From: Haloferacaceae archaeon
Lineage (GTDB): Archaea > Halobacteriota > Halobacteria > Halobacteriales > Haloferacaceae
Direction: 5' to 3'
DNA: 6,828 nucleotides
Assembly (NCBI GenBank): GCA_018609965.1
Contig: JAHENP010000327.1
Location: forward strand, 1-6,828
The notes under the pieces were generated by a model. That model saw nothing but the letters and a program-made list of their open reading frames with translations. It searched no databases and had not been told where the DNA came from. Below, in pieces: positions 1-5,320 of the stretch; position 1 is the stretch's first letter, and the number at the start of each line of letters is the position of its first letter. The position numbers and the translations under genes are program-made.

Positions 1-300
1 AGCGCCCAGTTCCCCGACGCCAACCTCCCGAACGCCCAGTTCCCCGACGCCTACCTCCAGAGCGCCCAGTTCCCCGACGCCAACCTCCCGAACGCCCAGT
101 TCCCCGACGCCTACCTCCCGAACGCCCAGTTCCGCAACGCCTACCTCCCGAACGCCCAGTTCCCCGAGGCCGACCTCCAAAACGCCCAGCTCCCCGAGGC
201 CGACCTCCAAAGCGCCCAGTTCCCCGATACCGACCTCCAAAACGTCCAGTTCCCCGACACCGATCTCCGTGGAACAACTTTCTCCAACGCCGACCTCCGT
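1..300 (+). repeat. Array 1 of 30-bp tandem repeats encoding paired pentapeptides
   Basis: About ten head-to-tail 30-bp units begin at 1, 31, 61 and so on, each encoding ten residues (two pentapeptides). The conserved core is GCCCAGTTCCCCGACGCC. Variation concentrates in one codon (tac, gac or aac for Tyr, Asp or Asn) and in the two codons after the Leu codon. The first units are nearly identical and the last four are diverged. The array continues past the left edge. It is coding sequence, not a spacer-containing array. Confidence 0.95.
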
Positions 301-906
301 CTATCAGACTTCTCGAACATCCGCGTCAATCGCGCGACCACGATCAGTGACGTTTCAGAGCCTGCGTCGCCGCTGGACGCGATTCGATCACTCCCTCCCG
401 TTGTCACCGACTCAACAACAGAGAACGAAGAAAACGATACGACGGACGACAAAGACGACCCCGACCCACTCAACTGGGATCGGATGGCCCGCGTCTACCA
501 CGACCTCAAGCTCGCATTCGACGAGAAGGGGTTCATCGACCGTGCTCGACGGTTCCACATCCAAGAACGCCGCGCCCGTCGCCACGAGACCGCCATCGAG
601 GAGGGATGGTTCAGCCGTCGGCACCTCACCGCGCTGGTCTCCGGGGCGTTCACAGGTTACGGCGTCGGTGTCCGTCGCCTCCTCGTGACGATGGCGGTGC
701 TGTTCGCCGTCTCGACGCTTACCTACGCCGTCACCCCGGTTCAGAATCCGTTGTTGTACAGCGTCATTACGTTCACGACCGCGCCGCCGGGGAAGACGGC
801 GATGCTGCCGGTCTGGGCGCAGATCGTCGCCGGCGTGGAGACGTTCTTCGGCACGCTGTTGATCGTCTCGTTGGGGTTCGTGCTCGGGAACCGAGAGCAG
901 TTCTGA
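1..906 (+). CDS. Pentapeptide-repeat protein with C-terminal two-helix pore-like domain, non-canonical filter (5' partial)
   Basis: The frame is open from base 1, so the N-terminus lies upstream; 301 residues are visible. Residues 1 to about 105 are tandem pentapeptides of the form AQFPD-AxLxx, which in this family fold into a right-handed square beta-helix. An acidic linker follows (about 135-160), then a charged helix containing ARRFHIQERRARR (about 180-192). TM1 is about 224-245, a pore-helix-like segment is LYSVITFTT (252-260), and TM2 is about 272-296. The architecture matches Ion_trans_2-type pentapeptide channels, but the position of the TxGYGD filter reads TTAPPGK (259-265), so K+ selectivity is not expected. 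The downstream paralog at 1386-3714 shares the repeats, the ARR(F/Y)HI motif and the SVITFTT pore helix, but has a canonical filter. Homology is clear; whether this protein conducts ions, modifies the paralog or only anchors a beta-helix to the membrane is inference. Confidence 0.9.
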   Translation, partial: SAQFPDANLPNAQFPDAYLQSAQFPDANLPNAQFPDAYLPNAQFRNAYLPNAQFPEADLQNAQLPEADLQSAQFPDTDLQNVQFPDTDLRGTTFSNADLRLSDFSNIRVNRATTISDVSEPASPLDAIRSLPPVVTDSTTENEENDTTDDKDDPDPLNWDRMARVYHDLKLAFDEKGFIDRARRFHIQERRARRHETAIEEGWFSRRHLTALVSGAFTGYGVGVRRLLVTMAVLFAVSTLTYAVTPVQNPLLYSVITFTTAPPGKTAMLPVWAQIVAGVETFFGTLLIVSLGFVLGNREQF

Positions 907-1027
907 AGTGGGTGTGACGGAGGCATTCGCCCGCCCGCGGTGACGAGCGTGTCTGTGATTCGGGCAGTCGAGAGCGTTCCTCCGTCGTCAGGGTGAACGA
1001 CCCCCCGCGGCTCGTCCGTGACGGTCG
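907..1027. other. Convergent intergenic stretch
   Basis: These 121 bp separate the stop codons of the first pentapeptide gene (+) and the AbrB-type gene (-). I see no gene here. The 8-bp sequence GACGGAGG at 916-923 recurs inverted at 979-986, but the 55-nt gap makes a terminator hairpin doubtful. No toxin (PIN or MazF type) gene accompanies the AbrB-type gene. Confidence 0.5.
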
Positions 1028-1276
1028 TCACCACCCGCGTCCGGCGAGATCGTGCGTCTCGTCGCCGTCGCCACCCAGCGGAGTCTTCAGGTCGTCGTCT
1101 TCGAAGGCGCCGTACCGCTGGCGGACGACCTCGACAGTCAGGCTGTTCGCGCCGTCGGTGTCCCACCGAAGCGTGTCACCCGGCTCGATGTCGAGTCGTC
1201 GCCGGAGCGACGCCGGTATCGTGACTGTTCCCTCGTCACCGACTCTCGTCTCCGCCGGCGTGTTCTCCGTCGCCAT
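1028..1276 (-). CDS. AbrB/MazE/SpoVT-type DNA-binding protein, orphan
   Basis: This 82-residue protein carries the swapped-hairpin AbrB signature at about residues 9-40: RVGDEGTVTIPASLRRRLDI followed by EPGDTLRWD. In this family two such chains interlock into a DNA-binding barrel. The tail (RYGAFEDDDLKTPLGGDGDE) is acidic and, as I recall, resembles stand-alone haloarchaeal members rather than classical antitoxins. The ATG start at 1276 fits the domain boundary, and no Shine-Dalgarno site precedes it, so a leaderless transcript is likely. No partner toxin is adjacent on either side. It is divergent from the second pentapeptide-channel gene across 109 bp and could regulate that promoter or its own; this is inference from position only. 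Confidence 0.85.
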   Translation of the reverse strand: MATENTPAETRVGDEGTVTIPASLRRRLDIEPGDTLRWDTDGANSLTVEVVRQRYGAFEDDDLKTPLGGDGDETHDLAGRGW

Positions 1277-1298
1277 ACCGGCTGGGACACGCTCTCAG

Positions 1299-1313
1299 GG
1301 CATACGTGTTGTG
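1299..1313 (-). promoter_or_regulatory. Possible promoter of the AbrB-type gene
   Basis: On the minus strand, CACAACACGTATGC has a weak TATA-like core (GTATGC) centred about 27 nt upstream of the ATG at 1276, the spacing expected for a leaderless haloarchaeal transcript. The match is poor, so this is tentative. Confidence 0.25.
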
Positions 1314-1347
1314 ACGGCTGTTGGAAAAAAGCGTGATGTAATCGGTT

Positions 1348-1361
1348 CCAAAACGTCTTAC
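1348..1361 (+). promoter_or_regulatory. Probable BRE/TATA promoter of the second pentapeptide-channel gene
   Basis: CCAAAACGTCTTAC resembles a haloarchaeal purine-rich BRE followed by a TATA-like TCTTAC. Its centre is about 27 nt upstream of the GTG at 1386, as expected for a leaderless transcript. An in-frame TAG at 1374-1376 excludes any earlier start. The identification rests on spacing and weak consensus only. Confidence 0.4.
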
Positions 1362-1385
1362 TCAGCCCTCTGCTAGTCGCAACGT

Positions 1386-2360
1386 GTGACGAGTGACGGC
1401 GTGGAAGCATCGTGGTCGGCTCCGGACTCTGATCCGCCGGCGCACCGGTGTGGGTTCGAGTTGTTGCCGGAGGATCTGGATTTGGGAGAGAGATACGACG
1501 ATCTAGACGAGTGGCGTGGGCTCTGGGACACAGCCAGTTGCTGCCGCGAGGTGTGGGAAGACGGACGGTGTCGGTGGCACGCCGACGCGGAACCGGAGGT
1601 GCTCCGAGAGGCAGTTGCAGAGCGTGACGAGCGCGTTCAGAATCTCGACGGGGTCGTGTTGCGTGACGTGGAACTGGACGACGGTGTCTCGTTCGCCGGC
1701 TGTCGGTTGCGGGGAGCGACGTTCGAGAACGTGACCGCACGGGAGGCGGACTTCGCTGACTGTGACCTCTCTTTCGCCCAGTTCCGCGATGCCTACCTCT
1801 CTTTCGCCCAGTTCCCCGACGCCGACCTCTACGAGGCCCAGTTCCCCGACGCCGACCTCTACGAGGCCCAGTTCCCCAACGCCGACCTCTCTTTCGCCCA
1901 GTTCCCCAACGCCGACCTCCAAGACGCCCAGTTTCCCAACGCCGACCTCCAAGACGCCCAGTTCCCCGACGCCGACCTCCAAGACGCCCAGTTTCCCACC
2001 GCCTACCTCTCTTTTGCCCAGTTCCCCGACGCCGACCTCCAAGACGCCCAGTTTCCCACCGCCTACCTCCCAGGCGCCCAGTTCCCCGACGCCTACCTCC
2101 CAGGCGCCCAGTTCCCCGACGCCGACCTCCGACGCGCCCAGTTCCCCGACGCTGACCTCCGACGCGCCCAGTTCCCCGACGCCAATCTATCCAGTGCCAA
2201 GTTCCGAGACGCCAACCTCACACGAACTCAGTTCCGAGACGCCAACCTCACACGAACTCAGTTCCACGGCACTGATGTTAGGTTTTCCAAGTTCACTAAT
2301 GTAGAACTTTCGAAAGTTAAATTTATTGAATCAAAATTACTTGAAAAAAAAATTCACTAA
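1386..2360 (+). CDS. Pentapeptide-repeat channel protein, N-terminal part, ended by a frameshift at an A9 tract
   Basis: As read, this makes a 324-residue soluble protein. The GTG start at 1386 is the first possible after an in-frame TAG; GTG at 1401 is an alternative. Residues 22-65 hold Cys22, Cys52-Cys53, Cys62 and His65 in a C...CC...CxWH arrangement that could bind zinc; I recall similar headers on other haloarchaeal pentapeptide proteins. From about residue 88 the chain is pentapeptides in strict alternation of Phe and Leu centres (SFAQF-PDADL-QDAQF). The last residues become Lys-rich (KVKFIESKLLEKK) and TAA comes two codons after a nine-A run. The frame downstream continues the same protein: skipping one A gives 775 residues with the five-residue register intact. 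This is either half of a frameshifted gene or a genuine shorter product; no membrane segment is present in this part. Confidence 0.85.
   Translation: MTSDGVEASWSAPDSDPPAHRCGFELLPEDLDLGERYDDLDEWRGLWDTASCCREVWEDGRCRWHADAEPEVLREAVAERDERVQNLDGVVLRDVELDDGVSFAGCRLRGATFENVTAREADFADCDLSFAQFRDAYLSFAQFPDADLYEAQFPDADLYEAQFPNADLSFAQFPNADLQDAQFPNADLQDAQFPDADLQDAQFPTAYLSFAQFPDADLQDAQFPTAYLPGAQFPDAYLPGAQFPDADLRRAQFPDADLRRAQFPDANLSSAKFRDANLTRTQFRDANLTRTQFHGTDVRFSKFTNVELSKVKFIESKLLEKKIH
1770..2279 (+). repeat. Array 2 of 30-bp tandem repeats
   Basis: Seventeen 30-bp units start at 1770, 1800, 1830 and so on to 2250, each coding two pentapeptides. Several neighbouring units are almost identical (pairs at 1830/1860, 1950/1980, 2130/2160 and 2220/2250), suggesting growth by duplication of one or two units. 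The core GCCCAGTTCCCCGACGCC is shared exactly with array 1 in the neighbouring gene. Variation lies mainly in the Tyr/Asp/Asn codon and the two codons after Leu. Confidence 0.95.
2281..2360 (+). other. AT-rich island inside the second pentapeptide gene, with a 14-bp palindrome
   Basis: Only 19 of these 80 bases are G or C (24%), in a gene that is otherwise strongly GC-rich. The island contains a perfect 14-bp palindrome, AACTTTCGAAAGTT, at 2305-2318, followed by TTAAATTTAT and then the nine-A run. CGAAAG followed by TTAAATTTAT also looks like a haloarchaeal BRE plus TATA box. The encoded stretch keeps the pentapeptide pattern but is Lys-rich, unlike the rest of the protein. Origin by transfer, or a regulatory role, is inference. 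Confidence 0.8.
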
Positions 2361-3714
2361 CTCCGACCTCCCGCGCGCCCAGTTCACTGACACCGACCTC
2401 CCGCGCGCCCAGTTCACTGACACCAACCTCCCGCGCGCCCAATTCACTGACACCAACCTCCCGCGCGCCCAATTCACTGACACCAATCTCCCGCGCGCCC
2501 AGTTTCCCGAAGCCAACCTCCAGCGTGCCCAGTTTCTTGACGCCGACCTCCAGCATGCCCAGTTCTCCGAGGCTAACCTCCAGCGCACCCAGTTTCACGG
2601 GTCAAACATCCACCAAGCCGACCTTACCGGAGCCGACGCCCGCGATGCCGAGTTCACACCCGGCAACAGTACACCGACCAATCTTGAGGACACCGTTCTC
2701 CGGAGGACAGACCTGCGGAGAGCGAACCTCTCGGACACCCGTCTCTACCAGGCGGACCTCACCGACGCTCGGATCAACCGCAAGACGACCTTCGACGACA
2801 CGACGGTGTACGAGCGCAACCCCGAGCTGTCGGGGTGGTTCCGCGACACCACGGACGCCTACGGCGCCGCGGCGTGGGTCCACCGCCGACTGGAACGCCT
2901 CCACGAGAGCGCCGCCGCCTCCGAGGAAGCTCGTCGGTACCACATCCGCAAACAGGAGGCCGAACGCGCCGGCCACAAACGCCGCGCGCTCCAGCGTCCT
3001 CGTGAACTCAAACGCCACGCTGTACAGCGACTGCGTAGCTCCAAGATGTATACAATCCGGCGGCTCCGCGGGTTCAACACCCGTGCCAAACAACGACTCA
3101 GTACGCTGTGGCCCGACGATGTGAAGCAGACTGAGGAGGAAGACGACTCCGACAATGCCGCCACCACCCGTGACGACTCTATGACCAGTGTTGAGGATGT
3201 CAGCGACTCTAACGATACTGACGGCGAGGCCGACGATACTGACGGTGCCGACGACTCCGAAACTTCCGACGACTACGGCCCCAACCCCCCGACAACCCCG
3301 CTCGTCTCCGCGTACCGCTACCTCTCGCTGTCGCTGATGTACCACCTCTCGAAACACGGCGAGAGCCTCCAACGGATCGGCTGGCGCGCCACCCAGATCA
3401 TCCTCGTCGCCGGCGTGCTCTACCCGCTTGCGGGCGGGATTGCGTCGGACTCCACGAACACGACCCACGAGTTTCCCGGTGGCGATGTTCTGGCGGCCGA
3501 CTCCCTCTCAACAACGGTATCACTCGCGGCCGGCGGGCTCGGTGAGTTCCTCTGGGGGCTGTACTTCTCCGTGATCACGTTCACGACCATCGGCTACGGC
3601 GACCTCTACCCCGTCGGGACGGCCGCGAAGGTGCTCGTCGGCGTCGAATCGCTGTCTGGCGCGGTGCTGGTCGCGTTGTTCGTCTTCGTGCTGGGGCGGC
3701 GTGTCGCACGGTGA
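2326..3714 (+). CDS. Pentapeptide-repeat channel protein, C-terminal part with canonical K+ channel pore
   Basis: This is the continuation of the upstream gene in the +1 frame. The frame has been open since a TAG at 2302; its only nearby initiator is TTG at 2326, which is weak and has no supporting signal, so independent initiation is doubtful. Numbering on the joined 775-residue protein: pentapeptides to about 463, an ARRYHIRK motif, an Arg-rich segment of four 11-residue repeats (532-575), an Asp/Glu/Ser/Thr linker (about 579-635), TM1 about 670-690, pore helix SVITFTT with filter TIGYGD (734-739), then TM2 to the C-terminus. The pore matches Ion_trans_2 potassium channels, which assemble as tetramers in the membrane. 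The upstream paralog has the same layout without the filter. A cytoplasmic beta-helix sensing or tethering role is plausible but not shown. The gene ends 73 bp before the convergent peroxiredoxin gene. Confidence 0.85.
   Translation: MNQNYLKKKFTNSDLPRAQFTDTDLPRAQFTDTNLPRAQFTDTNLPRAQFTDTNLPRAQFPEANLQRAQFLDADLQHAQFSEANLQRTQFHGSNIHQADLTGADARDAEFTPGNSTPTNLEDTVLRRTDLRRANLSDTRLYQADLTDARINRKTTFDDTTVYERNPELSGWFRDTTDAYGAAAWVHRRLERLHESAAASEEARRYHIRKQEAERAGHKRRALQRPRELKRHAVQRLRSSKMYTIRRLRGFNTRAKQRLSTLWPDDVKQTEEEDDSDNAATTRDDSMTSVEDVSDSNDTDGEADDTDGADDSETSDDYGPNPPTTPLVSAYRYLSLSLMYHLSKHGESLQRIGWRATQIILVAGVLYPLAGGIASDSTNTTHEFPGGDVLAADSLSTTVSLAAGGLGEFLWGLYFSVITFTTIGYGDLYPVGTAAKVLVGVESLSGAVLVALFVFVLGRRVAR
2344..2352 (+). 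other. A9 homopolymer at the frameshift site
   Basis: Nine consecutive A residues lie where the upstream frame (codons ctt gaa aaa aaa att cac taa) gives way to the downstream frame (ttc act aac tcc gac ctc). Reading eight A instead of nine yields LLEKKF-TNSDL-PRAQF, which continues the pentapeptide phase without gain or loss of a residue. The TAA at 2358-2360 closes the unshifted frame at once. Long A runs are known substrates for RNA polymerase slippage and replication slippage, and are also typical sequencing-error sites. Confidence 0.85.
2371..2610 (+). repeat. Array 3 of 30-bp tandem repeats
   Basis: Eight 30-bp units start at 2371, 2401 and so on to 2581. The first four are nearly identical, with the core CGCGCCCAGTTCACTGACACC encoding PRAQF-TDT(D/N)L; two carry AATTC in place of AGTTC. 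The later four drift towards QRAQF and QHAQF. The array starts right after the A9 frameshift and keeps the phase of array 2 only if one base is skipped. Confidence 0.93.
2980..3111 (+). repeat. Four 11-residue Arg-rich repeats between beta-helix and pore
   Basis: Four consecutive 33-bp stretches encode RRALQRPRELK, RHAVQRLRSSK, MYTIRRLRGFN and TRAKQRLSTLW. Position 6 is always Arg, position 5 is Gln or Arg, position 7 is Leu in three of four, and position 4 is aliphatic in three. Such hendecads are typical of long helices or near-straight coiled coils. From the preceding RRYHI onward, 56 residues hold 21 Arg or Lys and only 3 Glu, very unusual for a salt-in archaeon, and they abut a strongly acidic linker. 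Confidence 0.65.
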
Positions 3715-3787
3715 CCGCCGGCAGAGCCCCCACGAGGATGGCGTTTCAGACTCACTATCCCAGTCGTCGAGACGAGACGGCCGCGAT
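3715..3787. other. Convergent gap between channel and peroxiredoxin genes
   Basis: These 73 bp separate two converging stop codons. I see no gene, no T-rich terminator tract and no convincing hairpin. Confidence 0.4.
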
Positions 3788-4255
3788 TCACTCCGCCAGG
3801 TCCGCAAGATCAGCCAACACGTCTTCGGGGTGTTCATCCGGCGAGACGCCCTCGTAGCCCCGTTCGATCTCGCCGTCGGGGCCGATCACGTAGGTGTTGC
3901 GGTGGGTGATCTCCATCTCGCGGTCGCCGATCGTTCGCTCGCCGTAGGAATCGTAGGCGGCTCCAACGCTCCCGTCGGGGTCCGACAACAGGGTGAAGCC
4001 GAGATCGTACTTCTCGTCGAACGACGCCAGATCCGCGACCGGGTCGTCGCTGACGCCGACCACGGCCACGTCGTACTCCGCGAACTCCGCCAGGTGATCA
4101 CGGAACGATTTCGCCTCGCGTGTACAGCCGGGTGTGTCCGCCCGCGGGTAGAAGTACAACACGACACGCTGGCCGTCGAACGACGACAGCGAGACAGACT
4201 CGCCGTCCTGTGTCTCCAACTCGAACGTCGGAGCCTGGGTTCCTGTTTCGAGCAC
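3788..4255 (-). CDS. bcp: Peroxiredoxin, PrxQ/Bcp type, lacking the usual resolving cysteine
   Basis: This thioredoxin-fold peroxidase should reduce hydroperoxides in the cytoplasm. From the GTG at 4255 it is 155 residues, the usual Bcp length, beginning VLETGTQAPTFELETQDGE. An earlier in-frame GTG at 4333 would add 26 residues that the family does not have, and a TATA-like motif sits about 28 nt before 4255, so I prefer the shorter form. The active-site loop YPRADTPGCTREA holds the peroxidatic Cys with its Pro, Thr and downstream Arg context (HRNTYVI). PrxQ proteins usually carry the resolving Cys five residues later; here it is Lys (CTREAK), and there is no other Cys in the protein, so it must act as a 1-Cys enzyme with an external thiol. 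It is divergent from a DJ-1/PfpI pseudogene. The family assignment is firm; the reductant is unknown. Confidence 0.93.
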   Translation of the reverse strand: MLETGTQAPTFELETQDGESVSLSSFDGQRVVLYFYPRADTPGCTREAKSFRDHLAEFAEYDVAVVGVSDDPVADLASFDEKYDLGFTLLSDPDGSVGAAYDSYGERTIGDREMEITHRNTYVIGPDGEIERGYEGVSPDEHPEDVLADLADLAE

Positions 4256-4279
4256 AGACGACGGAACTCGTCCCAGTGG

Positions 4280-4290
4280 CTTAACAACGG
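4280..4290 (-). promoter_or_regulatory. Probable promoter of the peroxiredoxin gene
   Basis: On the minus strand, CCGTTGTTAAG gives a TATA-like TTGTTAAG centred about 28 nt before the GTG at 4255. That spacing fits leaderless transcription and supports the shorter start. The motif would lie inside the coding region if translation began at 4333. Confidence 0.4.
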
Positions 4291-4389
4291 TCTTCTGGAC
4301 GCGCCCGTCGGTACCCGACTGCTCGTGTGTCACTCACAGTCGATATCGGGGGCGTGTCACCCGTTGGACGCACACCCCCCACTCGACAG

Positions 4390-4879
4390 GTGACATTGGC
4401 ACTGTTCGTCGTCAGCGAAGAAGGACTGGAGAGAGGAGTGTATCGAGCCGCTCACCACACTCGACGAGGCGGGTGTCGACTGCGAGCTCGCCACCCCGAC
4501 CGGTGATCGACGAGCGGTCCGTCGACCCCGAGGGGGTGGGACAGGCGGCCGCCGACCGGATCACCGAGATTCACGAGACGGACGGGCAGTTGAACGACCC
4601 ACAGCCGTTGTCGGCGGTCGATCCGAGCGCGTACGACGCGGTCGTCTTCCCCGGCGGCCACGGCACCGTCTGGGACGTGGACCAGGACCACCACGCACAA
4701 GCAGCGTTGCGGACGGCCGTCGCGGGCGAGGACGGCGTGGCTTTGGTCGTCTGTCACGCGGTCGGGCTCTTGACGTTCACCCCCGACGCCGACGGCGAAT
4801 TCCTCGTCGACGGCGATCTGATCACCGCTCGTGGGCCACCGCCGCGGCGGAGACACTGCTCGCGGAGTTGGACAGCTGA
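4390..4879 (+). pseudogene. DJ-1/PfpI (type 1 glutamine amidotransferase-like, Hsp31-type) pseudogene
   Basis: Pieces of one protein appear in three frames. From the GTG at 4390: TLALFVVSEEG; then, from 4427, WREECIEPLTTLDEAGVDC on to ELATPTG; then, from about 4499, PVIDERSVDP through NDPQPLSAVDP, VVFPGGHGTVWD and ALVVCHAVGLL; finally, from about 4838, AAAETLLAELDS and TGA at 4877. The nucleophile Cys of VVCHAVG (4752-4754) survives. Intact relatives, as I recall them, have about 225 residues; here the chain jumps from EFLVDG straight to DLITARG, missing some 60-70 residues, including the region before the C-terminal strand. The junction falls on GTCGACGGC (4806-4814), perhaps a short direct repeat used for the deletion. 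Family members are glyoxalases, deglycases, chaperones or amidotransferases; this copy is almost certainly inactive. Confidence 0.85.
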
Positions 4880-4910
4880 GACGGCTCCAGCCGGTTCGAC
4901 CGGAGGCCGC

Positions 4911-5285
4911 TCAGGCGGCGAGGAACTGTCGGAGGTCCGACTCCGTGACGATCCCCCGGACCTGCTCGTCGACGACCGGCACGTGGCCGATGTCGTGATC
5001 CTCCATCACCGCGGCGACTGCCTCGACATCGTCGTTCGGGTCGACGGTCACCACGTCGGGGGTCATGTAGTCACCGACGGTCGTCGATTCGAGATCGGCG
5101 TCGTCCGCGACCGCCTGGAGGAGATCCGTCGAGGTGAACACTCCCTCGGCGAGACAGCCGTCGGTGATGACGACCAACGAGTGAATCTCCTTGGCGGCCA
5201 TCGCCTCAACCGCGCTCGCGAGCGTCTCGTCCGATTCGACGGTCAGTACGGGTGTGGTCGTGTACTCGGAAACTGGCGTGGGCAC
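4911..5285 (-). CDS. Stand-alone two-CBS-domain protein
   Basis: This 124-residue protein consists only of a CBS pair: domain 1 about residues 5-60 (VLTVESDETLASAVEAMAAK, then GVFTSTDLLQAV) and domain 2 about 68-124 (DVVTVDPNDDVEAVAAVMED, then GHVPVVD and GIVTESDLRQFL). Tandem CBS domains form a Bateman module that binds adenosine nucleotides and related ligands; without a catalytic or transport domain the target is unknown. The (I/V)(V/F)T(E/S)(S/T)D motif that usually contacts the ribose or phosphate is present in both halves. The GTG start at 5285 is supported by a TATA-like motif about 26 nt upstream. Its stop is 31 bp from the convergent DJ-1 pseudogene. It lies 204 bp downstream of the aldo/keto reductase and probably has its own promoter. 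Confidence 0.92.
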   Translation of the reverse strand: MPTPVSEYTTTPVLTVESDETLASAVEAMAAKEIHSLVVITDGCLAEGVFTSTDLLQAVADDADLESTTVGDYMTPDVVTVDPNDDVEAVAAVMEDHDIGHVPVVDEQVRGIVTESDLRQFLAA

Positions 5286-5306
5286 GCGTCGGCTGGCGAC
5301 CGCAGG

Positions 5307-5320
5307 CTACTTAGTTCGTC
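5307..5320 (-). promoter_or_regulatory. Probable promoter of the CBS-domain gene
   Basis: On the minus strand, GACGAACTAAGTAG combines a purine-rich BRE-like part with a TATA-like CTAAGTAG centred about 26 nt before the GTG at 5285. This fits a leaderless start. The rest of the 204-bp gap (5286-5489) holds nothing else I can name. Confidence 0.45.

Noticed and set aside
1503..2042. Long antisense frame rich in VGVGELGVLE repeats opposite the pentapeptide array
   Set aside because: It is the reverse complement of the 30-bp repeats; the unit has no stop in that phase, so the frame is open by default. No family resemblance.
1762..2304. Ser/Thr/Pro-rich repeat frame on the + strand
   Set aside because: Shadow of the pentapeptide frame, open because the 30-bp unit is stop-free; codon pattern and composition do not fit a halophilic protein.
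1..2610. 30-bp direct repeats as a CRISPR array
   Set aside because: The units are contiguous, with no unique spacers between them, and they encode regular pentapeptides.
4348..4380. Imperfect hairpin GGGGGCGTGT ... ACACCCCC upstream of the DJ-1 pseudogene
   Set aside because: It needs a bulge, lies in a promoter gap next to a decayed gene, and has no T tract; no function can be supported.
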